This document shows, in pieces, positions 16,453 through 26,829 of a stretch of 64,000 bases of DNA. The DNA comes from CAZNNH01 sp964574335 (GTDB lineage: Bacteria > Acidobacteriota > Vicinamibacteria > Fen-336). The DNA lies in the NCBI GenBank assembly GCA_964574335.1, contig CAZNNH010000008.1, positions 1 through 64,000 on the forward strand, written 5' to 3'. How positions within the stretch are numbered: position 1 is the first letter of the stretch; the number at the start of each line of letters is the position of its first letter. The translations under genes were made by a program, and so were the position numbers. The notes below the pieces were generated by a model that was given only the letters and a program-made list of their open reading frames with translations, ran no database searches and was not told the origin of the DNA.

Positions 16453-16967
16453 CCGACTCGGCTGAGAGGGACCGCCGCCGCACCCGGCGGCGCCAGCTCC
16501 CGTTCCTGCGCAGCGCGGTGCTCGAGGTGGAGGGACGCAGCCACATCGTGGCCGTCGCCGACCTGGGGCCCGACGGCGCCTTCCTTTCGACCAAGGTGGA
16601 GGTTCGGCCGGAGACCGAGGTCCAGCTCCGGGTGGTGATCCCGCGGGACGGCCGCGAGGCCGTGCTTCCCTGCCGCGTGGTCTGGCGGAGCGACCGTTTC
16701 GACGCCAAGAGCGGGCGGCCGGCGGGCGTGGCGGTGCGGTTCGAGGAGCTCACCGAGCCGGCTTCTCGTCGGATCCAGGAGTTCGCGGCCGAGGGCTTCC
16801 TTCCCGACGGCGAGCCGTCGCCGCCCGAGCACTTCGAGTACCGCCTGATCGAGCGCAAGACCGTCGACGTCGAGGAGCTGAACCGGCTCGGTCGCGACGG
16901 CTGGGCCCTGGCAACGGCGCTCCCCGGGGAGTCCGGCTTCCAGTTGGTGTTCCAGCGCAGGCTGTGA
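16449..16967 (+). CDS. PilZ-like domain protein with DUF4177-like tail
   Basis: 172 residues. Residues ~8-110 look like a PilZ domain: an Arg-rich N-terminus (RDRRRTRRRQLPF) that could act as the R-x3-R c-di-GMP loop, followed by beta strands with VADLGPDGAFLST, close to the D-S-x-x-G consensus, and VAVRFEEL. The last ~45 residues (FEYRLIERKTVDVEELNRLG, then DGWALA) match the small DUF4177 module. The combination is unusual. It is coupled on both sides by ATGA and GTGA overlaps to the Nudix gene and the TamB-Omp85 gene. Confidence 0.65.
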   Translation: MTDSAERDRRRTRRRQLPFLRSAVLEVEGRSHIVAVADLGPDGAFLSTKVEVRPETEVQLRVVIPRDGREAVLPCRVVWRSDRFDAKSGRPAGVAVRFEELTEPASRRIQEFAAEGFLPDGEPSPPEHFEYRLIERKTVDVEELNRLGRDGWALATALPGESGFQLVFQRRL

Positions 16968-19900
16968 CTCGCCGGCGCGCCGCCCTGCTCGTGGCCGGCC
17001 TGACGCTCTTCGTGGTGGCCACGGGTCTCTTCCCCCAGGGTTCCATTCGCCGCCGGGTCGAGCGGGAGCTGGCGGCACGTCTAGGACCGGGCGCCCGGGC
17101 CCAGATCGGCTCCCTCAGGATCGTCCCCGGCCTGCTGAGCGCGGACCTTCGTGACGTGCGCATCGAGCGGCCGGGCCTCACCCTGCAGGTCGGGCGGCTC
17201 CGGGTGCGGCTTTCACCAAAGGCGCTGCTCGGCTCCCTGAGCGTGGCCCGCATCGACGTCGACGCGCCCCACCTGGAGTGGGTGATGGACGCGGCTCCGG
17301 GTCGAGGGGAGGCGGGGAGACTCGAGCTGCCGACGATCCGGCATCTCGAGGTACACGACGGGCAGCTCCGGCTGCTCTCCGCCGGCATGGGAGAGCTGCT
17401 GGTCTCCGACCTGGCCGTGACGGGCGGGATCGGCGTCGGCGAGCTCGAGGTGTCCGCAGGCTCGGGGCGGTGGCGCGGCCCATCCGAGATCGAGCTCGGC
17501 CCTTCTTCGGCACGGCTGCGGCTGGCGACCGACCTGGCGGTGAAGGTCCGTTCGCTCGACGTCGCCACCCGGCGCTCACGCCTGCAGGCGAGTGGGACGA
17601 TCCGTCCCGCCGCCGCCTCCCTCGAGTGGGCGGCCGACCTGGACCTGGCCGAGCTCGGCCCGGTGGTGCGGAGATCGCTCGAGGGACGCCTCGGCATCAC
17701 CGGCGGACTCTCCGGCCCGCCTGCCGACCTTCGGGGCGAGGCGCGGGTGACGAGTGACCGGCTCGACGTCGAGGGCTGGCCGGTTCGGGACCTGGTAGGG
17801 CAGGTGGAACGTTGCCCGAGCCAGACCGGTCTGCGGCTCGAAGGCGACGTCCTGGGCGGAAAGGTCGTTGCCGAGGCGCAGCTCGGAGCGAGCTCGAGCG
17901 CCGACCTCCAGGTACGGGACCTGCCCCTCGGGCCGCTGGTAACGCGGCTGGCCGGCCGGCCCCTGCCGATCACGGGACGGCTCGACGCGAGCTGGAGGCT
18001 GAGCGGACCGATGGACGGTCCGCTCGACTCGGCCGGGCGTCTCCGCGCCTCCGCCGCCAGCGGCTCCCTCGAGCTCCAGGCGAGCGGTCGGGGACAGGGA
18101 AAGGTGAGACTGGCCGACGCAAGCCACGGGCACTCGTGGCAGGTCCAGATCACGGCACGCGACCGGGCCCGACCCTGGCTCCAGGGCGTAGAGGTCCGGG
18201 CCGAGGGCGACCTCCGTGGGGCGCCGCTTTCCCTCGACGCCGAGCTCGAGGGTCGGGTCTCTCTGGAAGGCCCTGCCGGGCCGGTCGCCCTGGAGCTTTC
18301 GGGGCCACTGAAGGTGGCTGGCGGCGTCGCCAACGCCCGCCTGAGCGGGCAGGTCCTGGACGGCTCCGTCGACCTCGACCTGTCTGCCCGACCCGACAGC
18401 CTGGATCTGTCGCTGAGCGCCGAGCGGCTCCAGCTCGCCCGGCTGGCTCCGGACCTCGCCGGGGACGCCCAGATCCGGGTGGCGAGCCGCGGCCCCTGGA
18501 GCGGGGTGAAGACCAGCATCGAGCTCTCGGCGCAGGGCGTTGCCTGGCGTGGTCAGACGCTCGGGACGCTGGCAACAACGTTCGAGGGCAACGCGAAGGG
18601 CGGCAGGCTGGGGCTCGAGATGGCGCAGCTCGGCGCCTTTGGGCACGGCCAGCTCGACCTCGCCGACGGTCCCGTCTGGCGGGGCCAGCTCGAGCTGAGA
18701 AACGCCCGGCTCGACCCGTTGGCGGTCCTGCTGCCGGAAGGTCGTGAGCTGGAGGGCCGGGTGGACGGCACCCTGGACCTGGAGCTGCCCCTTCTCTCTT
18801 TGCAGGCCACGCTGGTGAGCGCGCGCTTCGACCACCTCGCGGCTAGGACGGGATCCCTCGCCGTGCAGGCGGGCCCATTCGGAGCGCGCCTGGAGGACGG
18901 CCACCTGGCCCTCGACGGGCTTGCGCTGTCGGGTCCCGGCTTCCGGCTGAAGGCCGATGGCGGCGTCCCCCTCCCCCTGGCCGCCGAGCCCCTGACGGTG
19001 GATGCGGTCGTCGACCTCGCCCGCCTTCCGCTCCCAGAGGGCTGGGCGCTTCTGGGAGAGGCGCACACCGCGGTGTCGCTCTCGGGGGCCTCCGGCGGCG
19101 ACGGATGGCTCGAGGTCCGCGGCGCGTCGCTCTCAGGGCCCGGACTGCCGCCGCTGCGTGTCCCCGCAGGTCGTGTCGAGCTGCGTGGCACCACCCTCGA
19201 GGCCTCCAACCTCGAGGCCGAGCTCGGGGGGGCTGTGGTCGAGCTCTCGGGCCAGCTTCCGATCGGCGTCCTGCTGGAAGCAGCCCGGGCTTCGCCCCCC
19301 GAGGCGGCGAGTCTGATGTTGACCTGGCGTGACCTCGAGCTGGCCAGGCTGCTCGAGCCGAACGGCTCCGAGCCGGCGGCGTCGAGCTTCTCCGGCAAGC
19401 TGACGGGAAGCCTCGAGCTGTCGGGAGACCGGCTGGACCTCGGCCACCTGAGCGGCCAGCTCACCCTGGCGGCCTCCCGGCTCGCGGTCGGAGGCGTCAC
19501 CTTCGACGTCTCTCCCGTCCGCCTGGAGCTTCGGGAGGCACGCCTTACCGCCGACGAGGTGTCGCTAAAGGCGATGGGCGGGACGTTCCGGGCCCGCGGC
19601 TTCGCGGACCTGGCGAGCCGCCAGCTCGACCTACAGGGAAGCGGACAGATCGACCTGCGCGCCCTCTCCCCGTTCTTGCCGGACACCTTGCTGACGGGGC
19701 TCTCGCAAGCCGACCTGCGTCTGGCCGGCCCCTTCGACGCCCCCAAGCCGGAAGGCCGGCTGCGGGTCTCGAACGGCAGCCTCCGGCTCAAGACCCTGCC
19801 CCAGAGCATCACCGGCATCGAGGGCTCGATCCTGCTGGACGGAGACCTCCTGAAGGTCGAGCGGACCTCGGGCTACTTCGGCGGAGGCGACCTGCTGCTG

Positions 19901-22900
19901 ACCGGCGAGCTTCGGCTGTCGGGGGGCCGCCTGGCGGAGGTCGACCTGCTGCTCCTCGGCGAGGCGATGACGCTGCAATACCCCGAAGGGCTGCGCAGCC
20001 GCATCGACACCGCCCTGTCCCTGACCGGCCCGCCCGGGCGGCTGCTGCTGCTCGGCGACGTCCGCGCGGCACGGGGCCGCTACGACCTCGACCTGGTCCT
20101 GGAGCAGAGCCTGCTCGGCGTCGCGAGCAGCCAGGCCACGTCGCAGGCGCTGCGTCAGGTGGCGCTCCAGCTCGACATCGAGACGGCCGATCCGGTGTTC
20201 GTGCGGGGCCAGCTCGGAGAGCTCCGCGCCAGTGGGCGGCTCGAGCTGCGCGGAGATCTCTCGACCCCCTCGCCGTTCGGTCAGCTCGAGATCCTGCCCG
20301 GCGGAAAGCTCTGGTTCCAGGGGCGCGAGCTGGCCGTCGAGTCGGGCAGCCTGGTCTACTCGGGGACCTGGAACCCCGAGCTCTCGGCGCAGGCCACCAC
20401 GCGGCTCACGGCCGAGGGGGGAGAGGACCAGAGCGTCCGCTACCGGGTCACGGTCAATGCCGAGGGTCCCCTGGACCAGCCCCGGCTCAGCTTCGACTCG
20501 CGCCCCCGCCTCTCGGAGCCGGAGATCCTCAGCCTGCTGCTGACCGGGCGCACGGACAGCCAAGCCCTCGGCGAGACGGCCTGGCTGGCCGGCGAGCAGG
20601 CCGCCTCCCTGCTCGGCAGCCGCGTCGCCCGCGAGCTGGGGCAGGGGTTCACCAGCCTCGGCATCGACGAGGTGAGCATCCAGCCGGAGCTGGTGGCCCG
20701 CGAGACCAATCCCGGGGCCCGCTTCACGTTCGGCAAGCGGTTCGGCGAGCGGGTGCGCCTCGCCTACTCGACGTCGTTGAGCAACCCGGAGGGTCGCTTC
20801 ATCCGCCTGGAGGTGGAGCCGTTCCGGAGCTTCCAGGTGCTGGGCCAGCGCCAGGACAATGGCTCGCTCACGTTCGGGGCCGGGCAGGAGCTGAGCCTCG
20901 GAGGACACCGGGCTCGGGAGGAGCCCGAGCCCAGGGTCCAACTGGACGAGGTGCGCTTCGAAGGGACGCCGGTGCTGGCGGAGGACGTCCTCCGGCAGGC
21001 GGTTCGAGCCCGCAGTGGCCGCGAGGTCACCGCCTGGGAGGTGCAGGAGGACGCGGACCGGATTCGCAGCCGGCTGCGCAAGGCGGGCCACATGGAGGCG
21101 GAGGTCGGCGGTCGGCTCGAGGGCTCGTCTGCGGTGTTTCGGATCCAGCCGGGGCCGCGCTTCCTGTTCGAGGTCCGGGGAATGCCCTCACCGCCGGATC
21201 TGAGCGGGACCATCCGCTCGGCGCTCTTCGAGGAAGAGGCCGTCGAGGCGGCACGAGACCGGCTACTTCGGGCGATGTGGGACCGTGGCCGCCTGCGGGC
21301 CGACGTGAAGGTCCAGGTCCACGAGGACCAGGGCACCCGCCGGGTGATCTTCGAGGTCGAGCCCGGCCCCCGCCTCGAGCTGGGACAGGCGTCCTTTCCG
21401 GGCGCCCGCCACCTTTCCTACAAGCGGCTGCTGGAGATAGCCGGCGGGCCGGCCGCGTTCCTGCTCGCTCCGGAGGCGGCGGTTCGGCGGATCGGTGAGG
21501 CCTACGAGAAGCAGAACCACTTCGAGGCCCGGGTCGGCACTCCCTCGGTGACGGAACGGGACGGTCGCCTGTTCGTCACCGTCCCGATCGACGAGGGCCC
21601 GCCCGCCCGGCTCACCGCGGTCCGAGCCGATGGAGTGGACCTGGCGGACGACCGTGTCGCCGCCCTGACCGGCCTCGAGCCTGGAGCCGTCCCCGCCGAC
21701 GAGGAGGTCCTCGATGCGGCGCGCCGTCTCCGGGAGCACTTCTTCACCGAAGGGTTCCCTGACGTTCGCGTGGTCCCCGAGAAGCGACGGGTGGGGCGGG
21801 ACCTGGAGCTTCTTTTCCACGTCGAGGAGGGCGAGCGGGTCACCGTCGGCGAGATCGACGTCGAGGGCCTGGGCCGGACCCGCGAGTCCCTGGTCCGTGG
21901 CCAGCTCCAGATCGCACCGGGCGACCCCCTCGACCCTCGCGAGCTGGCACGCGCCTCCAGGCGCCTGCAGGGCCTCGGGGTCTTCTCCAGGGCGGCCGTG
22001 GCCCGCTCGAAGGACGACCCGACGCGGCTCGTCGTCCACACCGAAGAGCGGTCTCCTTTTCGTGGAAGCTACCAGATCCGCTACAACGACGAGTCGGGAG
22101 CCCGCGGCGAGCTCGAGGCCGAGGTCTCCAACCTGCTGGGGCGGGGGCTGGCTCTCGGCGGTCGCTACAGCCGAGGCCGCGACGAGGAGGACGTGTGGGG
22201 CTCGGTGTTCGTGCCCGCGGTGGGCCCGGGGAACCTCACCGCCTCGCTGTTCCGGCTCACCCAGGACTCGCCCGGCGTCGACTTCGAGACCGGGGAGGCG
22301 ATCACCATCCGCCGTCGCCAGAAGGGGATCGAGCTGCAGATGGCGCAGGCCCTTGGCCCCCGCACCAGCCTCCTGCTCGGCTACAGCTTCCAGCGATCGT
22401 CCGCCACCTTCATCGATTCCGTCGACGTGGCCTCCCTGGACGCCTCGCTGATCCGCGACGGGCGGGACAGCCCCCTCGACCCGCGGCGGGGCGCCTTCCT
22501 GAGCGCCAGCCTCCGGGTCGCGCCCAAGCTGGCCGCGTCGGACTACGACTACGTGAAGGGCATGGCCCAGGCATTCCTGGCCCAGCCGATCGGCGCCCAC
22601 CTCACCTGGGCCCACGGCTACCGCCTCGGCCTGGCCCACGTCTTCTCGGACCAGCCGCTGGTGGCCTTCGAGCGCTTCCGGGCCGGCGGATCCAACAGCG
22701 TGCGGGGGTATGCCCGGGACAGCCTGGGGCCCGCCGACTTCCTCGGCGAGCCCAGGGGCGGCCAGGCGGTGCTGGTGCTGAACCAGGAGCTGAGGTTCCA
22801 TCACCGCTCCGGCATCGGCGCGGTGGTCTTCTACGACGCCGGCAACGTCTTCACCGCGCCTGCCGAGCTGAGCCTCGACCTGCGCCACGCGATCGGCGCC

Positions 22901-23017
22901 GGCTTGAGGTACGCCTCGCCGGTCGGGCTGCTGCGCCTCGACGTCGCCTGGCCGATTCGGCGCCACGAGGGAGAGGCGACCCACCAGATCCACTTCAGCC
23001 TGGGCCAGGCCTTCTGA
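16964..23017 (+). CDS. Single-chain TamB-like / POTRA / Omp85 barrel fusion protein
   Basis: 2017 residues, one uninterrupted frame. Residues ~7-25 form one hydrophobic helix (signal anchor or signal peptide). Residues ~30-910 are repetitive beta-rich AsmA/TamB-type sequence with alternating hydrophobic residues, the composition of a lipid- or strand-guiding groove. Residues ~913-1322 match the TamB C-terminal domain (DUF490): FGQLEILPGGKLWFQGRELA, GSLVYSGTWNPELSAQA, LSEPEILSLLLTGR and FTFGKRFGERVRLAYSTSL. In ordinary TamB the chain ends there. Here it continues into five POTRA-like repeats (~1324-1399, 1400-1472, 1473-1549, 1550-1627, 1628-1700) and an Omp85 barrel (~1703-2017) with RAGGSNSVRGY and FYDAGNVF, ending in a C-terminal Phe. 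It should connect inner and outer membranes in one polypeptide. GTG start overlaps the PilZ stop. Confidence 0.85.
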   Translation: MTRRRAALLVAGLTLFVVATGLFPQGSIRRRVERELAARLGPGARAQIGSLRIVPGLLSADLRDVRIERPGLTLQVGRLRVRLSPKALLGSLSVARIDVDAPHLEWVMDAAPGRGEAGRLELPTIRHLEVHDGQLRLLSAGMGELLVSDLAVTGGIGVGELEVSAGSGRWRGPSEIELGPSSARLRLATDLAVKVRSLDVATRRSRLQASGTIRPAAASLEWAADLDLAELGPVVRRSLEGRLGITGGLSGPPADLRGEARVTSDRLDVEGWPVRDLVGQVERCPSQTGLRLEGDVLGGKVVAEAQLGASSSADLQVRDLPLGPLVTRLAGRPLPITGRLDASWRLSGPMDGPLDSAGRLRASAASGSLELQASGRGQGKVRLADASHGHSWQVQITARDRARPWLQGVEVRAEGDLRGAPLSLDAELEGRVSLEGPAGPVALELSGPLKVAGGVANARLSGQVLDGSVDLDLSARPDSLDLSLSAERLQLARLAPDLAGDAQIRVASRGPWSGVKTSIELSAQGVAWRGQTLGTLATTFEGNAKGGRLGLEMAQLGAFGHGQLDLADGPVWRGQLELRNARLDPLAVLLPEGRELEGRVDGTLDLELPLLSLQATLVSARFDHLAARTGSLAVQAGPFGARLEDGHLALDGLALSGPGFRLKADGGVPLPLAAEPLTVDAVVDLARLPLPEGWALLGEAHTAVSLSGASGGDGWLEVRGASLSGPGLPPLRVPAGRVELRGTTLEASNLEAELGGAVVELSGQLPIGVLLEAARASPPEAASLMLTWRDLELARLLEPNGSEPAASSFSGKLTGSLELSGDRLDLGHLSGQLTLAASRLAVGGVTFDVSPVRLELREARLTADEVSLKAMGGTFRARGFADLASRQLDLQGSGQIDLRALSPFLPDTLLTGLSQADLRLAGPFDAPKPEGRLRVSNGSLRLKTLPQSITGIEGSILLDGDLLKVERTSGYFGGGDLLLTGELRLSGGRLAEVDLLLLGEAMTLQYPEGLRSRIDTALSLTGPPGRLLLLGDVRAARGRYDLDLVLEQSLLGVASSQATSQALRQVALQLDIETADPVFVRGQLGELRASGRLELRGDLSTPSPFGQLEILPGGKLWFQGRELAVESGSLVYSGTWNPELSAQATTRLTAEGGEDQSVRYRVTVNAEGPLDQPRLSFDSRPRLSEPEILSLLLTGRTDSQALGETAWLAGEQAASLLGSRVARELGQGFTSLGIDEVSIQPELVARETNPGARFTFGKRFGERVRLAYSTSLSNPEGRFIRLEVEPFRSFQVLGQRQDNGSLTFGAGQELSLGGHRAREEPEPRVQLDEVRFEGTPVLAEDVLRQAVRARSGREVTAWEVQEDADRIRSRLRKAGHMEAEVGGRLEGSSAVFRIQPGPRFLFEVRGMPSPPDLSGTIRSALFEEEAVEAARDRLLRAMWDRGRLRADVKVQVHEDQGTRRVIFEVEPGPRLELGQASFPGARHLSYKRLLEIAGGPAAFLLAPEAAVRRIGEAYEKQNHFEARVGTPSVTERDGRLFVTVPIDEGPPARLTAVRADGVDLADDRVAALTGLEPGAVPADEEVLDAARRLREHFFTEGFPDVRVVPEKRRVGRDLELLFHVEEGERVTVGEIDVEGLGRTRESLVRGQLQIAPGDPLDPRELARASRRLQGLGVFSRAAVARSKDDPTRLVVHTEERSPFRGSYQIRYNDESGARGELEAEVSNLLGRGLALGGRYSRGRDEEDVWGSVFVPAVGPGNLTASLFRLTQDSPGVDFETGEAITIRRRQKGIELQMAQALGPRTSLLLGYSFQRSSATFIDSVDVASLDASLIRDGRDSPLDPRRGAFLSASLRVAPKLAASDYDYVKGMAQAFLAQPIGAHLTWAHGYRLGLAHVFSDQPLVAFERFRAGGSNSVRGYARDSLGPADFLGEPRGGQAVLVLNQELRFHHRSGIGAVVFYDAGNVFTAPAELSLDLRHAIGAGLRYASPVGLLRLDVAWPIRRHEGEATHQIHFSLGQAF

Positions 23018-23029
23018 GCCTCCGCCGGG

Positions 23030-23935
23030 CTACCGCTCTTGCTCCGTCACCACGCGGTTGCGGCCGAGCTGCTTGGCACGGTAGAGGTTCCCGTCCGCCA
23101 CCACGATCAGGGCGTTCAGCTCGCCGGCGTCTTCCGGGAAGCAGGCCACCCCGCCGCTCAGCGTGACCCGGCCGAGCGGCTGCTCGCCGCCTCCCACGAA
23201 GTCGGTCAGCTCGATGTTGCGGCGGACCGCCTCGGCGAAGCGGCCGGCCTCGCCGCGGCTGGCACCGTAGAGCAGGACCACGAACTCCTCTCCCCCGTAC
23301 CGGGCCACGATGTCGCCGCGCCGACCGCTGCTCTTGAGTATCTGCGCCACCTTGACCAGAGCGTCGTTGCCGGCCTGGTGCCCGTGGCTGTCGTTGAAGT
23401 TCTTGAAGTGGTCGATGTCGAACATCACCACCGACAGCGGGTCGCCGGTCTTCTCGGCCCGCTCCATCTCGAGCCCCAGGCGCTCGGTGAAGAACCCGAG
23501 GTTGTACAGCCGGGTGAGCGGGTCGGTGATCGCACGGTGATGGCTTCGCGTGACCTGCGCGGTCAGCCGCCTCACCGTCTCCACCTGCTGGAGCAGGAGC
23601 TGCTCGAGGATGTCGGGGCGGCGATGCAGCAGGTCTCGGAAGCGGGCGGCCGGGCATCGGGTCACCCGGGCGTCGGTGGCGGCCCGGATCCCGGCCGACC
23701 GGGGCCGACCGTCGAGGCAGGCGATCTCGCCGAGGACCGCCCCCGGCTCCAGCGTCCGCAGCACCACCACGTGGCCGTCGGAGCTGTCGAAGATGACCTC
23801 GAGGGTCCCCTCGAGCAGCAGCACCACGGAGTCCCCGGGATCCCCCTCTCGCCAGAGGTACTCGCCCGCCGCCAGCTTCGACTCGGCGCCGTAGCGGGCG
23901 AGCAGGTCGGCCAGCGATCCCTGGTAACCGCTCAC
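23030..23935 (-). CDS. Cyclic-nucleotide-binding / GGDEF diguanylate cyclase
   Basis: About 301 residues. The N-terminal ~120 residues are a CRP-type cNMP-binding beta barrel (GEYLWREGDPGDSVVLLLEG, then PGAVLGEIACLDGRPR). A linker helix leads to a GGDEF domain (~135-300) starting at DPLTRLYN. The active site is RYGGEEF (GGEEF 214-218) and an intact inhibitory I-site RRGD lies five residues before it (205-208). It makes c-di-GMP from GTP, probably under control of a ligand at the cNMP domain, with product inhibition. The start is the GTG at 23935, 8 bases after GGGGAAGGGG. A second GTG at 23941 is too close to that site. It converges on the TamB-Omp85 gene. Confidence 0.92.
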   Translation of the reverse strand: MSGYQGSLADLLARYGAESKLAAGEYLWREGDPGDSVVLLLEGTLEVIFDSSDGHVVVLRTLEPGAVLGEIACLDGRPRSAGIRAATDARVTRCPAARFRDLLHRRPDILEQLLLQQVETVRRLTAQVTRSHHRAITDPLTRLYNLGFFTERLGLEMERAEKTGDPLSVVMFDIDHFKNFNDSHGHQAGNDALVKVAQILKSSGRRGDIVARYGGEEFVVLLYGASRGEAGRFAEAVRRNIELTDFVGGGEQPLGRVTLSGGVACFPEDAGELNALIVVADGNLYRAKQLGRNRVVTEQER

Positions 23936-24130
23936 GGACACACTACCCCTTCCCCGGTTGGGAGGGAGGGACACCTGCCGGCGGCGACCATCTCCGGGCA
24001 GCCGCGGCACCCGTCCCGGTTGCCTGCAGCGTAGCACAAGAGCCGGGCTGAGGATGGGTCACCCCGACTCGGTTCCTGGGGCGGACGAAAGGGCCTGAGC
24101 CATCCCCTTGCCGAGCGGCCCGGCCGCGCC

Positions 24131-24649
24131 CTACCGCAGCGCGCCCAGGATCTGCTTCACGTTGGCGGCCTCTGGCGCGTCGGGCTTGAGCCTCACGAAG
24201 GTCTGGAAATCGTCCACCATTCGAGCCGCCTGCTGGGTCTTGTTGAAAGCCATCCCGCGCCAGAAGTAGGCGTAGGCCAGGTCCGGCTTGGCGACGATCG
24301 CCGGGGAGAGCCGTTCGATCGCCTCGGCGTACTTCTCCTGTCCCACCAGGCTCTGTCCCAGAGCGGCCACCGCCACCGGGTTGGTCGCGTCGTCGGCCAG
24401 CGCCGCCTTGGCCGAGACCTCGGCTTCGGCGTACTTCTTCTGGCGAGCCAGAGAGGCCGCCAGGTAGGCGGTGGCTTCGGTGCCCGAGAGGCTGCGCAGA
24501 GCCGCCTCGGCCTCCGCATACTTCCCCGTCTCGAACAGGGTCACCGCCGCCGGGAGGTCCTGGGCCAGCGAGAGCCCCGGGCAGAGCCCCACCGCCAGGG
24601 CGGCGGCAGCCGCCCCCGCGCGGAACCGGCGCCATCCCCACCAACTCAT
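24131..24649 (-). CDS. Exported tetratricopeptide-repeat protein
   Basis: 172 residues with a signal peptide (GAAAAALAVGLCPGLSLAQ, cleavage near residue 29) followed by about four TPR-like helical pairs (LFETGKYAEAEAALRSL, ASLARQKKYAEAEVSAKAAL, QSLVGQEKYAEAIERLSPAI and AYFWRGMAFNKTQQ). It is probably a periplasmic scaffold. Its ATG overlaps the stop of the upstream small gene (ATGA), so the two are translated together. Partner and function are unknown. Confidence 0.75.
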   Translation of the reverse strand: MSWWGWRRFRAGAAAAALAVGLCPGLSLAQDLPAAVTLFETGKYAEAEAALRSLSGTEATAYLAASLARQKKYAEAEVSAKAALADDATNPVAVAALGQSLVGQEKYAEAIERLSPAIVAKPDLAYAYFWRGMAFNKTQQAARMVDDFQTFVRLKPDAPEAANVKQILGALR

Positions 24650-24867
24650 ACCTTCTCCTCCATCACCAGCACGTAGTTGATGCTGCTCCAGGGGACCAGG
24701 ACCTGGCTGACCACGGTCTCGATCTGTCCCCCCTCGGAGATGGTCCGCTGCACCTCGAAGGCCAGACCGATCCCGTCGGAGTGCAGCACCCGGCAGACCT
24801 CGTACACGTTGTCCCGGGTGGCGATCTGCTTGACCGTGACGCCGACCTTGAGGCCGCTCTGGTCCAT
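24646..24867 (-). CDS. Small conserved-looking protein of unknown function
   Basis: 73 residues, predicted all-beta with strands VGVTVKQIA, YEVCRVLHSDGIGLAFEVQR, ETVVSQVLVPWSSINYVLVM. The alternation and the closing 'VPWSSI-YVLVMEE' resemble small SH3/Sm-like barrels, but no family is recognised. GC3 and the ATGA overlap with the exported TPR gene support real coding. An ATG start follows a G-rich stretch. Confidence 0.6.
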   Translation of the reverse strand: MDQSGLKVGVTVKQIATRDNVYEVCRVLHSDGIGLAFEVQRTISEGGQIETVVSQVLVPWSSINYVLVMEEKV

Positions 24868-24945
24868 GGGGACCCCCCGGCATCATGTTAGTCGTCGGCC
24901 CGCCGGCTGTCCATGCGCCGGCGGGGGCCGCGGAAAGGCGCCGCC

Positions 24946-26262
<1,317 letters not shown>

Positions 26263-26352
26263 GTGGTCCTCCCCAAACAAGACTAAGACACCTGCTCGAC
26301 GGCAGAGCGGGACATGCTACCACAGGGGATAGGCGGCGGCCTTCGAGCCGTG

Positions 26353-26601
26353 TCAGTGGTCTTCGGAGGCGCGGCCCAGTCGTCCCTTTACGCAGAGGAA
26401 CTCGAGGGCCGCCTCGGTCAGCTCGCGATCGTTGCAGGGTCCGACGAAACGTTGTTCCTCGAGGTGGTAGTGGAGGATGCCGGAGCGGGGGAGGTTCTCG
26501 TCGGTCTCGAACGAGTAGAACATCAGGATTCGGTTCTCCCTCGGCAGGCCGCTGTCATCGAAGAAGTCGAACCTGAGGTTGCGCATCGACAACGAAACCA
26601 T
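26353..26601 (-). CDS. Hypothetical protein with its own promoter
   Basis: 82 residues, soluble, acidic (NLRFDFFDDSG, then RILMFYSFETDENLP and GILHYHLEEQRFVGP). I do not recognise it. Its base composition is lower in GC than the neighbours. A near-consensus promoter (TTGACA-17-TAAATT) sits 61 bases upstream, which supports real expression. ATG at 26601 is used; ATG at 26586 is an alternative and neither has a strong ribosome-binding site. Confidence 0.5.
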   Translation of the reverse strand: MVSLSMRNLRFDFFDDSGLPRENRILMFYSFETDENLPRSGILHYHLEEQRFVGPCNDRELTEAALEFLCVKGRLGRASEDH

Positions 26602-26661
26602 CCAATCAAGCCGTTCGCTGCATCGCTGTTGTCTTCGAGGTCCGGCGGATGAAACGGGTCG

Positions 26662-26690
26662 AATTTAAAGGCGCCGGCCACCCCTGTCAA
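26662..26690 (-). promoter_or_regulatory. Near-consensus sigma-70 promoter
   Basis: On the minus strand TTGACA (26685-26690) and TAAATT (26662-26667) are separated by exactly 17 bases. It is directed at the 82-residue hypothetical gene that starts at 26601. It is among the best matches to consensus in this GC-rich window. Confidence 0.65.
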
Positions 26691-26801
26691 GAATCCTCTC
26701 GCCCAGCAACGACGAGGCCTCTCGGAGACGAGCCTCTGGGATGAGCCACAGGAGCGGGTTTGAGAGGGCCTCACAAAACGCTTCAAGAAGCGCGCAGATC
26801 G

Positions 26802-26829
26802 TGTGGAAGAGTTGTGGAATGCTTGTGGA
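26802..26829 (+). repeat. Three TGTGGA direct repeats at 11-base spacing
   Basis: TGTGGA occurs at 26802, 26813 and 26824, each one helical turn apart, inside a 250-base gene-free stretch that is AT-richer than its surroundings. The core resembles part of a DnaA box (TGTGNATAA read on this strand), but the last three bases do not match in any copy. A multi-site binding locus for a regulator is more likely. Confidence 0.5.

Noticed and set aside
23936..24050. c-di-GMP (GEMM) riboswitch before the GGDEF gene
   Set aside because: The spacer has a GGCAACCGGGACGGG stretch vaguely like GEMM-I, but the A-rich core and tetraloop receptor are missing and pairing is not convincing.
26802..26829. DnaA boxes / replication origin
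   Set aside because: TGTGGA lacks the following TAA of the DnaA box in all three copies, and no dnaA, dnaN or recF is nearby.
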